Source of the DNA: Prunus persica
Lineage: Eukaryota; Streptophyta; Magnoliopsida; Rosales; Rosaceae
Direction of reading: 5' to 3'
DNA: 64,000 nucleotides
Assembly: GCF_000346465.2 (NCBI RefSeq)
Contig: NC_034012.1
Location: forward strand, 19,061,517 to 19,125,516
The notes below the pieces were generated by a model. That model saw only the letters and a list, made by a program, of their open reading frames with translations, ran no database searches and was not told the origin of the DNA. Made by a program: the position numbers and the translations under genes. Below are positions 1-10,920 of this stretch, in pieces. How positions within the stretch are numbered: the first letter of the stretch is position 1; the number at the start of each line of letters is the position of its first letter.

Positions 1-548
1 AGCATCTCCCGTTGATGTTCGGAATTATTTTTAAAAATGCGTAACAATGAATCGGAGAATTCAGCAAGGGAGATGGAGTGTGAATGAGTTCGTAGCAATT
101 TTCGGATAATTTTTTTAATTTTTGTGTAATTAGTTCTGATTTTTGTAAGGAAAAGTAATAAAATAATAATTTAGGGTAAAAAGGGAGGATGTGGCCATAT
201 TGACTGACGTACACTTGTGCAAGTAGTCATAAGTGACGGGCTGAGATCGCGCCAGGTGTCCTCTTGCTATTATTTTGGCTTTTTTAGTGCAACAATCTGT
301 GGACATAGGTAATAAATTCTACGAAAATCCAAAAAATGCCCGGAAAATGAGAAAATGAAAATTATTTGTACATAACTCACTTTCCTCTTAACCCTAATTC
401 ACGTGTAACACGTATATTTCGGATAATATTCGATATATAATTTGTAATAATACAATATTTAGTTTCACTATATACAATAATATGTTTTGTTATAATAATG
501 TACATAAATAATAATTGCACATGCTTTGAAGCCATCATTGCAACTACG

Positions 549-708
549 CCTAGAGCTTTCAAGACGTCAGTTCGTATTCAATAAGTTGTCCACATGCAAG
601 TGCACCTACAGTTTTCAACACGTCAGAGGTATTCAATAAGTTGTCCACATGCAACTGCACCTAGAGTTATTAACACGTCAGAGGTATTCAATAAGTTGTC
701 CATATGAC
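549..708. repeat. Three tandem copies of a ~55-bp repeat
   Basis: Three head-to-tail units of about 55 bp (roughly 549-602, 601-656, 656-708) share a core reading CACGTCAGAGGTATTCAATA followed by AGTTGTCCACATGCAA. Divergence is a few substitutions plus small indels. No coding potential is visible. The last unit runs into sequence that reappears, diverged, at about 3025-3120. Confidence 0.8.
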
Positions 709-1352
709 GCCGCATTGGGAATCAGTAATATATTTTCAATCATGTCCAATCACATAAAATAATGGCATACTTTTTCTCAATAACCTCACACAAGTGAAGC
801 AATTTTAAAACCCTTACTGAATATTTGTCCTAGTCTATATGAGTGATTATATAATCAGTCTGCATTTTTTTCACAGTATATGTTAACTTTGAGAGGGATT
901 CCACAAACATAAAATATAAAGAAAGCAAGAAATAGTAGGAGATGAACCAGTAGAAAAAACAATATATAAATGGTACATAATAATTCCATAACCTTGTCAC
1001 AAACGCACTCACAAAAGCTTTTCCATAAACCTTGTCCTAACATATAATAAATAAAGGCAACATTGCATATGATGCAACCATGTCCAAATCTGATACGTGA
1101 TCAAAAACAAATGGACATGGCAGCAACATATGACTGAAGTAGATGGGCTCTTTGCATCTTGTGTTTTCGTAATTAAAGACATCAAAATATTAAGGTTTAA
1201 ATCTTCCATAGTAGTTAGCATCAAAATAGCTTTGAAGCAGAGTGTAAAGAAAATTCCAATTCCACTGATTTGCCTCTGCTCAAACACGAGAACCAAAATG
1301 GTTACTTCCCTTGCTGAGTATATTTGGTGACGTCGGAAACGGTAATAGATGA

Positions 1353-1925
1353 TCAATCAAACCCAGGTACGACGAGTTTTGCATAGGATCGGAAGTAGTC
1401 GAATCCAGCTTGCATCACACGCTTCTTTGACTCCACTGCATTAGATGAGTTCTTGTATTTTTGAACAGCTACACTCCGAAGTCGTTTGTGTCTACGCTTC
1501 ATGCGCTGCAACTTCACCCTATCCAGATTGGCCTGCCTTTTGTCATCTTCAATTTGGCCTTCAACAAATTCCAAACGTGCCCTTGCCCTTTGGATTTCAT
1601 CACCAAGTTGAAGATGCCTCTCCTTCCAAAAAGCAACAACTCTTTCAGACTCAAAACTTCCAACAAAATGGTCATTCTGTCTAGGAATGTGACATTGCTT
1701 GTCTGGTGACTCACTTGCGTGTCGAAGGCGGTCTTTGTTTGGAGGGGTGTTTATTATGCTCACATCAAACTTGGTTAGTAAATCCATTCTTTGGGGGGAA
1801 TGAGTTTGTTTGCTTGAGAGAGTATCAGTAGATGGAGACAGATTCGGTGGAGGAGTGAGTTTTGTGTGGAAGGAGAATTTATATGAAAGGGGTGATAGTA
1901 ATACCAAGAAAAGGGTTCCCGCCAA
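1353..1925 (-). CDS. Coiled-coil protein of unknown function (190 aa)
   Basis: I do not recognise a named family. The first ~65 residues are Pro/Ser/Thr-rich and begin with a hydrophobic stretch, so Met47 (MDLLTKFDV) may be the true start. Residues ~95-175 are charged and helical with a heptad-like Lys/Arg/Glu/Leu pattern, probably a coiled coil. The protein ends with GFDYFRSYA and a short tail. The neighbour on the other strand (2016-2831) has the same plan: a Trp-Lys/His-Glu start to the helix, a long charged helix, then GFDKFRAFA. The two starts are only ~90 bp apart and diverge, which suggests a shared bidirectional promoter or an inverted duplication. The reading frame is uninterrupted, but no intron or expression signal can be confirmed. 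Confidence 0.5.
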   Translation of the reverse strand: MAGTLFLVLLSPLSYKFSFHTKLTPPPNLSPSTDTLSSKQTHSPQRMDLLTKFDVSIINTPPNKDRLRHASESPDKQCHIPRQNDHFVGSFESERVVAFWKERHLQLGDEIQRARARLEFVEGQIEDDKRQANLDRVKLQRMKRRHKRLRSVAVQKYKNSSNAVESKKRVMQAGFDYFRSYAKLVVPGFD

Positions 1926-2015
1926 AAAATATTTGGTTGAGAATGTATAAATTAATTTTTGGTCTGATACAATCTAAGTTGAATCCTAACTAGTTTGGTT
2001 GAGTTAACTAAGTAG

Positions 2016-2831
2016 ATGTCACTTCCATTGAGTTTCTTTCAACCACTATCAGTGGTGTCAGGAGAGTGTGAGGTTGACATGCTTGAAAAGCAAAACCTGA
2101 CACCTATTTTTAAAAAATTCCATAAAAAAAGTACATATGTTGACTACACACAAGCTTTGGTATGTTGGTCTATAAACCTATGTTCCCTTTCTCAAACGAA
2201 ATTGCATATGCAATCCTCATCCTCCCAAAACAAAGAGGATTATTCAAGCATGTCAACCTCTTCAGGCGCCAACAACACAATCGAAGATGACAAATTGGAG
2301 TCGCAGGTTCTATTTCCACATTGTACTCGCCGACCCCTTCCTTTTTCAACATCATTTGGGAGTGAGGGGGACTCCGATGATCCATTAGAGGCAATACATG
2401 CAGTCAGTGGCAAGCTGGATTATAATTCCAGACTGATCAATTCATGGCACGAGAAATGTGTTGAAGACGAGGCAATTTTGGCTGATCTTAACATTAGAGT
2501 GAACAAAGCGTTCTCCCAAAAGAACAAGTACTTGAAGCTGAGTCATAGCAGGAAGCTGAAAGCTGAGGAGTTGGATACAGTAATGAATGATGAAATGAAA
2601 GGTTGTTTGCTGAACCACATGCGATGCGAAGAGCACCATAGTGAACTGGAGTTGGCATTCAACGAAGGATTCGACAAATTTCGAGCATTTGCGGCAACTA
2701 CTCATACAAGTTATGATTGGAACTATGTGTCCCCTGATGCTGTGAGAGAGATACTAGACGATGGGGGTGACATGAATGAGCATAAGCACGTCAAAGCTGC
2801 TCGGAAGAAGCCGACCGATACGACTAAGTGA
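2016..2831 (+). CDS. Coiled-coil protein of unknown function (271 aa), divergent partner of 1353-1925
   Basis: This is a single open frame. Residues ~1-65 are unremarkable, and an in-frame Met65 (MQSSSSQNK) is a plausible alternative start. Residues ~66-125 are Ser-rich and low in complexity; residues ~126-225 form a charged, probably coiled-coil helix ending at NEGFDKFRAFA. The tail is acidic then basic (HKHVKAARKK). Helix position and the closing GFD-x-FR motif match the minus-strand neighbour, so I infer distant paralogy. The 3' end and the following ~50 bp recur, degenerate, at 3238-3361. The function is unknown; an old transposon-associated gene is an alternative given the adjacent MULE-derived gene. 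Confidence 0.5.
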   Translation: MSLPLSFFQPLSVVSGECEVDMLEKQNLTPIFKKFHKKSTYVDYTQALVCWSINLCSLSQTKLHMQSSSSQNKEDYSSMSTSSGANNTIEDDKLESQVLFPHCTRRPLPFSTSFGSEGDSDDPLEAIHAVSGKLDYNSRLINSWHEKCVEDEAILADLNIRVNKAFSQKNKYLKLSHSRKLKAEELDTVMNDEMKGCLLNHMRCEEHHSELELAFNEGFDKFRAFAATTHTSYDWNYVSPDAVREILDDGGDMNEHKHVKAARKKPTDTTK

Positions 2832-3024
2832 TTGCGGCTACCGCTGTTCAGTTGGTTGAGGGTGACCGTGGTATTGCACATATACTCCCTTAATGTCATT
2901 ATCTAATTTCAAATAACACAAATATCAGTTTCATTTGCTTCATATATAATTATTGGGACTATGTATTGCAAGTCATCATGTGTTATAATGTCTAACATTA
3001 TATTTTGCAAATATGGAAATATTA

Positions 3025-3120
3025 TTCAATAAGCAGTCAATATCACAGCAAGCCGGGAATCAGTAAATGCTCCTTATCATGTCCATTTACATTAAAGAGC
3101 TGGCGTACTAATGTGTTCAA
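3025..3120. repeat. Diverged copy of sequence at ~690-790
   Basis: Both stretches contain ATTCAATAAG, then GGGAATCAGTAA, ATCATGTCCA-T-ACAT-AAA and TGGC-TACT in the same order and orientation. With the duplicated gene tail and the two related genes between them, this indicates an old local duplication that framed the locus. Confidence 0.55.
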
Positions 3121-3237
3121 AAAAAACTGAGACGTGAGTCATAAGTAACATAACATGTGCTATACATTGTTTACTGAATGGTTTATGGTTTATTTTTATA
3201 TAATAAAATTCCAAATATTGCTGAAGATTTATTTCGT

Positions 3238-3361
3238 CTATATGACTAGGGATATGAGTGGCCATAAGCATGTGAGACCTGCTAAGAAGAAGCTGACGAG
3301 TACGACCGAGTGATTGTGGCTACCGTTGTTCAGTTGGTTGGGGAGATCGTGGTATTGCTAA
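3238..3361 (+). pseudogene. Degenerate second copy of the 3' end of the 2016-2831 gene
   Basis: The stretch matches about 2755-2876 with roughly 80 percent identity by eye: both contain ATGAxxGxxCATAAGCA, then an AAGAAG stretch, a TGA stop, and GGCTACCG-TGTTCAGTTGGTTG. Only the last ~20 codons and the proximal 3' flank are present. It is a leftover of a third gene copy or of a local duplication. Confidence 0.7.
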
Positions 3362-4183
3362 GAGGGAGCACATAATATGTTTTGCAATCAAATGTTCTTT
3401 TGTGTGTGGAATTATGAGTATTTATGTAAGTTAGTGTACCCTTTAATATTTTTCACCTAAGTATCGAAATGTAATTAGCTGCAATGTTATGTTTCATTTT
3501 TACACGCTGCTTTCTATTTGCTCTGTTCCAACAAAGTGCTTCAAGTATCCTTCAGTTACAAAAGTGTACAAAATCGTGCCCCTAATAACCAGTCGTCAAA
3601 AGTGGCTACTGCTGGAAATGATTACTGGTAATGGAAACAACAGCTGGCTGCTGGAAATGCTGCATTAGCCTGAGGATTTGAAAAATGAATCTCTGTTAAA
3701 ACATAATTCACCCTAAACTGCCCATTTTACATGGTAAAGGTCATTGCTTCTTCACATAACTACAAATTTCATACTTGATCAAATGTCTATGAAAATTTAT
3801 AAATAGGGAGAAGACGTAAAATTAACATGTCTCCAAATTTCATGGAAGAATGAAACCAAGGAAATTTTCATTTCAATTACCAGTGGACATAGTAAGAGCT
3901 CATCGGTGGACATGAACAAAAACACAATAATATTCAAAAACTGAATCTATAAAACTTCACCTGATCATTAATCTTCATAACAACCACATTTCGTCTAATA
4001 CAAATATAAATCATTTAGTTGGTCCGTGCATCCTGTCAAAATCGTCGAATAATGGGTCACTACGATGTATTGGAGTTGATTCGTCATTGTTCGACGGTGA
4101 TGTCCTGCATAAACATCAAACACAAGCACATAAAAATTTTACCTTTTCATATTTTAGATGTTATTACAACTAGTGTTAGCATC

Positions 4184-6330
4184 TTACGGTGTGTTCAAGG
4201 CTGGGCATTGTCTTCTATCATGACCAATGTGTCCACACTCCCGACAGTGTCTAATCCCTCGCTTCATTGCCTTTTCCTTTGCTCCCGTTACTCCTTTCGA
4301 CCTTCCTTTGCACCTCACTCTCTTAGGGTCTTTCATATATTGTGTTTGAGAGCTGGACCCTCCAACTTCGTTATTACTTAGTCCATCCTTCAGCAACTTT
4401 AACTTCACCTGCAAACTTTTTAGAGTCTCTGACAGTAGCTCACATCCTTCTTCACTCATTAATGCATCCTCAACCACATCTGAAGCAAGTCGAGACATTG
4501 TACTCCGCTTTATTAGAAGGCCAGGATCTGCACAGTCTTTAATTTCGTTGCCATTTGCATCTGACACCATTCCAGATTTCGCAGTTTTCTTCCACCTCTT
4601 CAAAATATATTTATCGGGCATATATTCAATCTGGTCCCTTCTGAACAATGCTAGGATGTGCTTGCAAATAATTCCAACAAATTCAAATCTTTTGCAGCTA
4701 CACGATGCGTGGTCAGAATCTTTGACATATACGACTTCTGCCACTCTTGTTTCCCAATTTTTCCTTTCGCTCACGTTAAAGACAACTTTACAAGCATCCT
4801 CTGTTTTGAGCTCTAGGAAACATGCTGTACTTTGTATTAGTTCTTGCTCAAACTTTTGAAACATTGTCCTTGTGTACAAGGTAGCCATTTGTTTGTTCAT
4901 TGGCATCGGTAGAAGACATTGAGCCACTTCAAATGCATCTACGTGATCAGCAACTAACTCTTTTTCACGTTGATGAGAAAGTGCCCTCTCAAATCGTATT
5001 ATGAAATCCATCAACGAATTTCTCCTTGATATGTATTGCTTGAAAAAACCATGAGAACCTTCCGCTCTTTGGCTGCTTGACATTCCAGCGGCAAAAAATT
5101 GTCGTGCGTAGGCTGGAACCCAAGATTCCCTTAAATCAAACATTGAACTTAGCCATGGATGGTCGGTCAAACCAGCCTTTGTAACCACAATATTCCATTT
5201 TGCATCAAACTCATCCTTATTGTCAGTATCCCATATGGCTTTCTGAAATTCACGCCAATACTCCTTATAAGCGTCACGTGGTAACTTAACAGAGAACTTT
5301 GATGTGATGTGCCATATGCAAAGTCGATGAAATGTACTCGGGAAGGCTATTGAAATCGCTATGGCCATTGCCGCATCTTGATCTGTAATGATCGTTTTAG
5401 GTTCCCCACCTGGCATGGCTTTCTTAAACTCCTCAAACATCCAAACAAACGACTCAGTCGTTTCCTTGCTCAAAAATGCACATGCTAAGACAATTGTTTG
5501 ACCATGGTTATTAACTCCCAACATTGGTGCAAATGTCAAGTCGTATCGATTCGTGTTGAATGTGGTATCGAATACAACAACATCTCCATAAAACCCATAC
5601 GCCCGTCTAGAAGTTGCATCTGCCCAAAAACATCGACTAAACCTGTCATGCCCATCTCCCTCAATCTTGAAATAAAAAGCCTCATTTTTTTTCTGTTCAG
5701 CCATAAAATACTCGGTCACTAGTTCAACATCGTGGTTCCTCAGCTTCCCATTCACACTACATTCAAGATTGTAGATATCTTTTTTGATAAAACCGATTTT
5801 ATCCATTCCTCCGGATTGCACCTTGAAAATACTTACCTTATGATGAATGGGAATATTAACTGAACCCAACTGTTTTGTGAGTACTTTGTAGAATCTGAAA
5901 TATGACGGTGTGATCTCAATAAATGCATTCTTTCTGAGGGTGTCATCTTATGATTGTGTCCCTCTGCAAAAAGAGATATGGTATACTTCTTGCTCCCATT
6001 TGTCTTCACAACCACAATCTTAGCTTTGCAATTGCATCTACTTATTCCCCGTTGTCTTTTTCTCTCCCGAGTTTCATCCTTCCTGTATGCACCTTGTTTG
6101 CAACATACAAATTCTTTCCTCAAAATCTCTTTCTTATTTTTCCCCCAAAAGCTAGAATGAAGTCGAATACCAAAGCCAGCAAAGAATGCATATCTATTAT
6201 AGAAATTGTAAACGAGGTCAAGCGAGTCAAACTTCATCCCAACTGCTGGTGTTTCCTCATTTCTTACTTCAGGAATATAAACCCTCCCATTAGCTGTTGC
6301 ACATTCATCACTCTCTGAGCCCCCAGACAT
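4184..6330 (-). CDS. FAR1-related (FRS), MULE-transposase-derived protein, with an internal frameshift
   Basis: FRS proteins are nuclear transcription factors domesticated from Mutator-like transposases. The upstream frame (6330 to ~5880, ATG at 6330) carries the FAR1 DNA-binding domain: FYNRYAFFAGFGIRL, then CxC and GHNHKM zinc ligands. The downstream frame (5869-4184, 561 residues) carries a MULE DDE core with candidate catalytic Asp101 (VVVFDTTF), Asp163 (ITDQDAA) and Glu270 (SSQRAEGSHG), a SWIM finger (C390, C392, C402, H404) and a C-terminal CCHC knuckle (CRECGHIGHDRRQCP). The frames overlap at 5833-5869. Homology-like sequence (KQLGSVNIPIHHKVS) continues in the second frame directly after KY in the first, which fits loss of one base near 5880-5883. 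Total length (~715 aa) suits the family. An AG|GTAAGT donor-like site at ~5836 is a less likely alternative. Confidence 0.85.
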
Positions 6331-6366
6331 TTTATCTACGTATATTATTGATCCACTTCTATATTA

Positions 6367-6839
6367 CTGCATAGCAATTATTCATTCATTAATCAGTCAT
6401 TACTGCATCACAACATATCAATGCATTCCACTTACACAAAACATTGCCCAAATTGACACAAAATACGCATAGCCTAACTTCCGATTACACAAAACGCAAG
6501 CAAAATTTCATAAAAGTTACGTCATCTCTTGTGAAATAATCTGGTCAAAATAACATTAGAACCAACATGTTCAACTAAGAACACAAATGTAATTCAAACC
6601 ACCAATTACAGAACTTCACCCAATATCCTCTCCAACTGCTTACTCCTAATGTCATTAAGCCTAAGTTTAGGTTCTTTTACCTACATTTCATAATTTTCCA
6701 CCCCGACCAACAACAATGAACTAAGAATATTGAATATTCATAAGGAAATGACACATTATTGATGCCACAAATGACGAATTTCCCACCCTCACAAAAGATA
6801 AACCTAACCCAATAAAATCAATCCAGCAAGTGAACTTAC
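6367..6839 (-). other. Probable 5'-UTR intron of the FAR1-related gene
   Basis: On the minus strand an AG|GTAAGT donor lies at 6840/6839 and a TTGCTATGCAG acceptor at 6367/6366, about 35 bp upstream of the ATG at 6330. Leader introns are common in plant FRS genes. The sequence 6840-7408 upstream would be first exon and promoter; I see no other coding content there. Confidence 0.5.
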
Positions 6840-7461
6840 CTCTCAAAATCAATCGGGAGCTCTGAAGTCAGTCAGCTTGAAAGAATGTGGTGGACATTAC
6901 AGAAGACTCTTTGGTATTTGAGACTCCATCTCTACCAAAATCGAGGAACAACTGCTGCTGCGGCTTCTAGCTACAAAAACAGATATGCTACTTTGCTTTC
7001 ATCTGGAATCTTGTCAGCTGAATGAAAAAGAGAAGGGGTTTTCACTTGAGCCATAGAATCAAAACAGGGCAACAGCTAGGTAAGAGCCATTCTTCGTAAT
7101 ACCCAGGATACCATAGATCGCAGGCCTCCCAACGAGCTAATGACAGTCGAGTGACTATAAGGTTTGGGAGATTTGGATCCTTCTAATTGTGGGTTTGCTT
7201 TACATTCAAAAAGAAAGGATTGTGTTCTTCAGTTTTTCACAGAGAGGGAAAGAGGGGAACAACTGAAGTTGGGTTTCTAACGGGTTAGATTTCAACCCGA
7301 TTCTACATGCACCCTCTTTTAAAAACTCACCGTTGGATGAAATCCAACGGCTCTTACATGCCCCTCAAAAACACCCCTTATAACTTCCCACTCACTATAG
7401 AAGCTCCCCTGTTTGTGTTGTTGAATTGGGTCTTTTAGTTGTTTTTGTAAACTCTGATTTA

Positions 7462-8724
7462 AGTCTAGTTTGGTATTGCTGTACTTTTAAAAAAAACTAC
7501 TTCCGCTGTGCTGCTAGAATACTCAGCTGTAAAAAAAATTAGTTATGCTTTTGGTAAACTATATTTGAAAAAGTGCTGTGAGTAATCCAAATGTTTGGTA
7601 AATGACCAAAAAAAAGTGCTTTTAATACGTACAATGACTAAAAAGGACATGATGATGGAACTATTTGATTTTTTCTTCATTCTTTTTCTACTTAAAAAAA
7701 ACTTCACTACATAATTTTTTTTTCTTTTTTTATTTATACTATACACGTGTTCCTCTCTTCTCAAAAAAGTAAATGCCTTTTGTTATGTATTGAATGCTAA
7801 CCCAACGACACCAATTGGAAACCCAACACAGCCCATCTCTCCACTTCAATTTTTCTCTTTCTACCATTTACAAGTTTTTTTTCTTCATTCCTTCGTCTAA
7901 CCAAAAATATCTCATGTTTCCCCCAATTAGTTTTAGTACTTTTGGGTAGGTGAGACTGAAAAGGGGAAAAATTGTATGTTGGGTTTATGTTTTGGTGTTC
8001 TTGCAATGGGAGATAACATAGTGGAGAAAGTAGCCATGGTGAAAATACAGATTTCTGGGTTGCAGCCATGGAGATTTGAGCTGATTTACAGTGCTGTAGT
8101 GGGGGTAGTTGAAGCCCCCCCAAAGTTGGGACTACTGCAACAGGATCTTTCCACCCAAAACCAAAAACAAGAACAACAAACTCAGGTGGAACATGAAACT
8201 CATCACTCTCTCTCTTCCTTCGACTCGGGTTTTCTCTCTTCTTCCTCAAACCTGCGACAAATAGAAAAACCCCCAATTTAACAGAGAAAACTCTAGATGC
8301 AGAAAGTTTGAGAAGTAGAAAACCAAAAAACCATAATTGTAATTAAGTTATTGATGAATGGGCAACCTTCTTAGCAATTAATTTTTTGATGTCCACAATG
8401 AGAGTTCCAGCAGCGTCAGAGAGTAGAGAAGGAAATGAAGGAAATAGAGTTCACAGAATGGAGAAGAAAAAAGGGGCAAAAGACCGTCAATTTGTAAAAT
8501 AAGTGAGGGTATTACGGGAAAGTTAAAAGTTCATTAAAACAACCGGTTAAATTTTTTTTGAAGCAGCTTTTAAAAGCTTGGTAGAGACGGCTTCGAAAAA
8601 ACAGCGATCATTGACTGCGATTTTAAAAAAAAGCAGGATTCCTGATGTTTTCCAAACACCCAACTCATGAAATTTTTTTATTAAAGCTGCTTTTTAAGAA
8701 AATTAAACGCTGCCAAACACCACC
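7462..8724. mobile_element. PIF/Harbinger (Tourist-like) non-autonomous element
   Basis: Copy B runs CTCTGACTTAACCATTTT without a break at 23883-23900. In copy A the same site is split: CTCTGATTTA is followed by ~1.26 kb and then TTAACCATTTT. The flanking TTA is a 3-bp target duplication, typical of PIF/Harbinger. The ends are imperfect inverted repeats (AGTCTAGTTTGGTA on the left, GGTGGTGTTTGGCA as the reverse complement of the right), with the GTTTGG core of Tourist elements. The interior has long A/T runs and two overlapping opposite-strand open frames (7797-8281) without recognisable domains. No transposase is present. Confidence 0.75.
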
Positions 8725-8876
8725 TTAACCATTTTCTTTGCGTGTGCCAAATTTATAATTTTGACCAGTGTCATGCAGGAAAATGTTTCATGCTTTGTTA
8801 ACAGGGGGCTTTCGATGAGTATTTTATTTAGATGAAAAGTGATTCATTCCTTTCCTTTATGGATTCATCTTGTTAG

Positions 8877-10375
<1,499 letters not shown>

Positions 10376-10880
10376 ATAAGTTGTTTTGTCAATCGATTTG
10401 GTGTGCTTGTGTTTCTAACCACTATAACTTTGTTAAGTGGCTCTTTGGTTTTATTTTTATGTTTTTGGATCCTTTTTGGGATTGCATATGTTAAGTGGTG
10501 CACTTTGTCATACAGAAGATATTCATCAATAATAAGGGCTAATTCAGGATTGTTGTCACTTTTAAAAAAAGATGCTTCTGTTGTGTTTTGGAAATAATAA
10601 GCTGTAAAGTAGTTCCATGCGTGTTAAACAATATTTTTAAAGTGTTGTTAGTATAAAAAGTTATGTCAAAACCGTTTGGTAAATTTTGATATAAAACTAG
10701 TAACTGTTGATAATGACTAAAACATACATGATATGTCGAAAGTGTTACGTGGTAACCATATGGTGGTGGTGGCGGTGGTGGTATAGGTGGAGGTTGAGTT
10801 GGTGGTGGTGGTGGAGGTGGAGGTGGTGGTGAGGCGTGCTACGGGCACCAACTTAAATACTAATTTAATGATACCAACCT

Positions 10881-10920
10881 ATGTGGCATATGACATGACA
10901 ATTTATGTCATATGCCACAT
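10881..10920. repeat. Perfect 16-bp hairpin (copy A)
   Basis: The arms 10881-10896 (ATGTGGCATATGACAT) and 10905-10920 are exact reverse complements around an 8-base loop. The copy-B equivalent, 26331-26370, has one mismatch in the left arm. It lies between the GGT-rich tract and a block of unknown repetitive sequence (10960-12200) shared by both copies. Confidence 0.85.

Noticed and set aside
560..710. Regularly repeated units considered as a CRISPR-like array
   Set aside because: The units are contiguous tandem repeats without unique spacers, and the sequence is a plant nuclear genome.
7797..8281. Two open frames of 159 and 101 codons on opposite strands
   Set aside because: They lie inside the Harbinger-like insertion and have no recognisable domain or splice context.
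10538..10720. Possible Tourist MITE end (TAAGGGCTAGTTTGGGATTG in copy B, 25611) in the reductase 3' flank
   Set aside because: Only one end is recognisable; no opposite inverted repeat was located.
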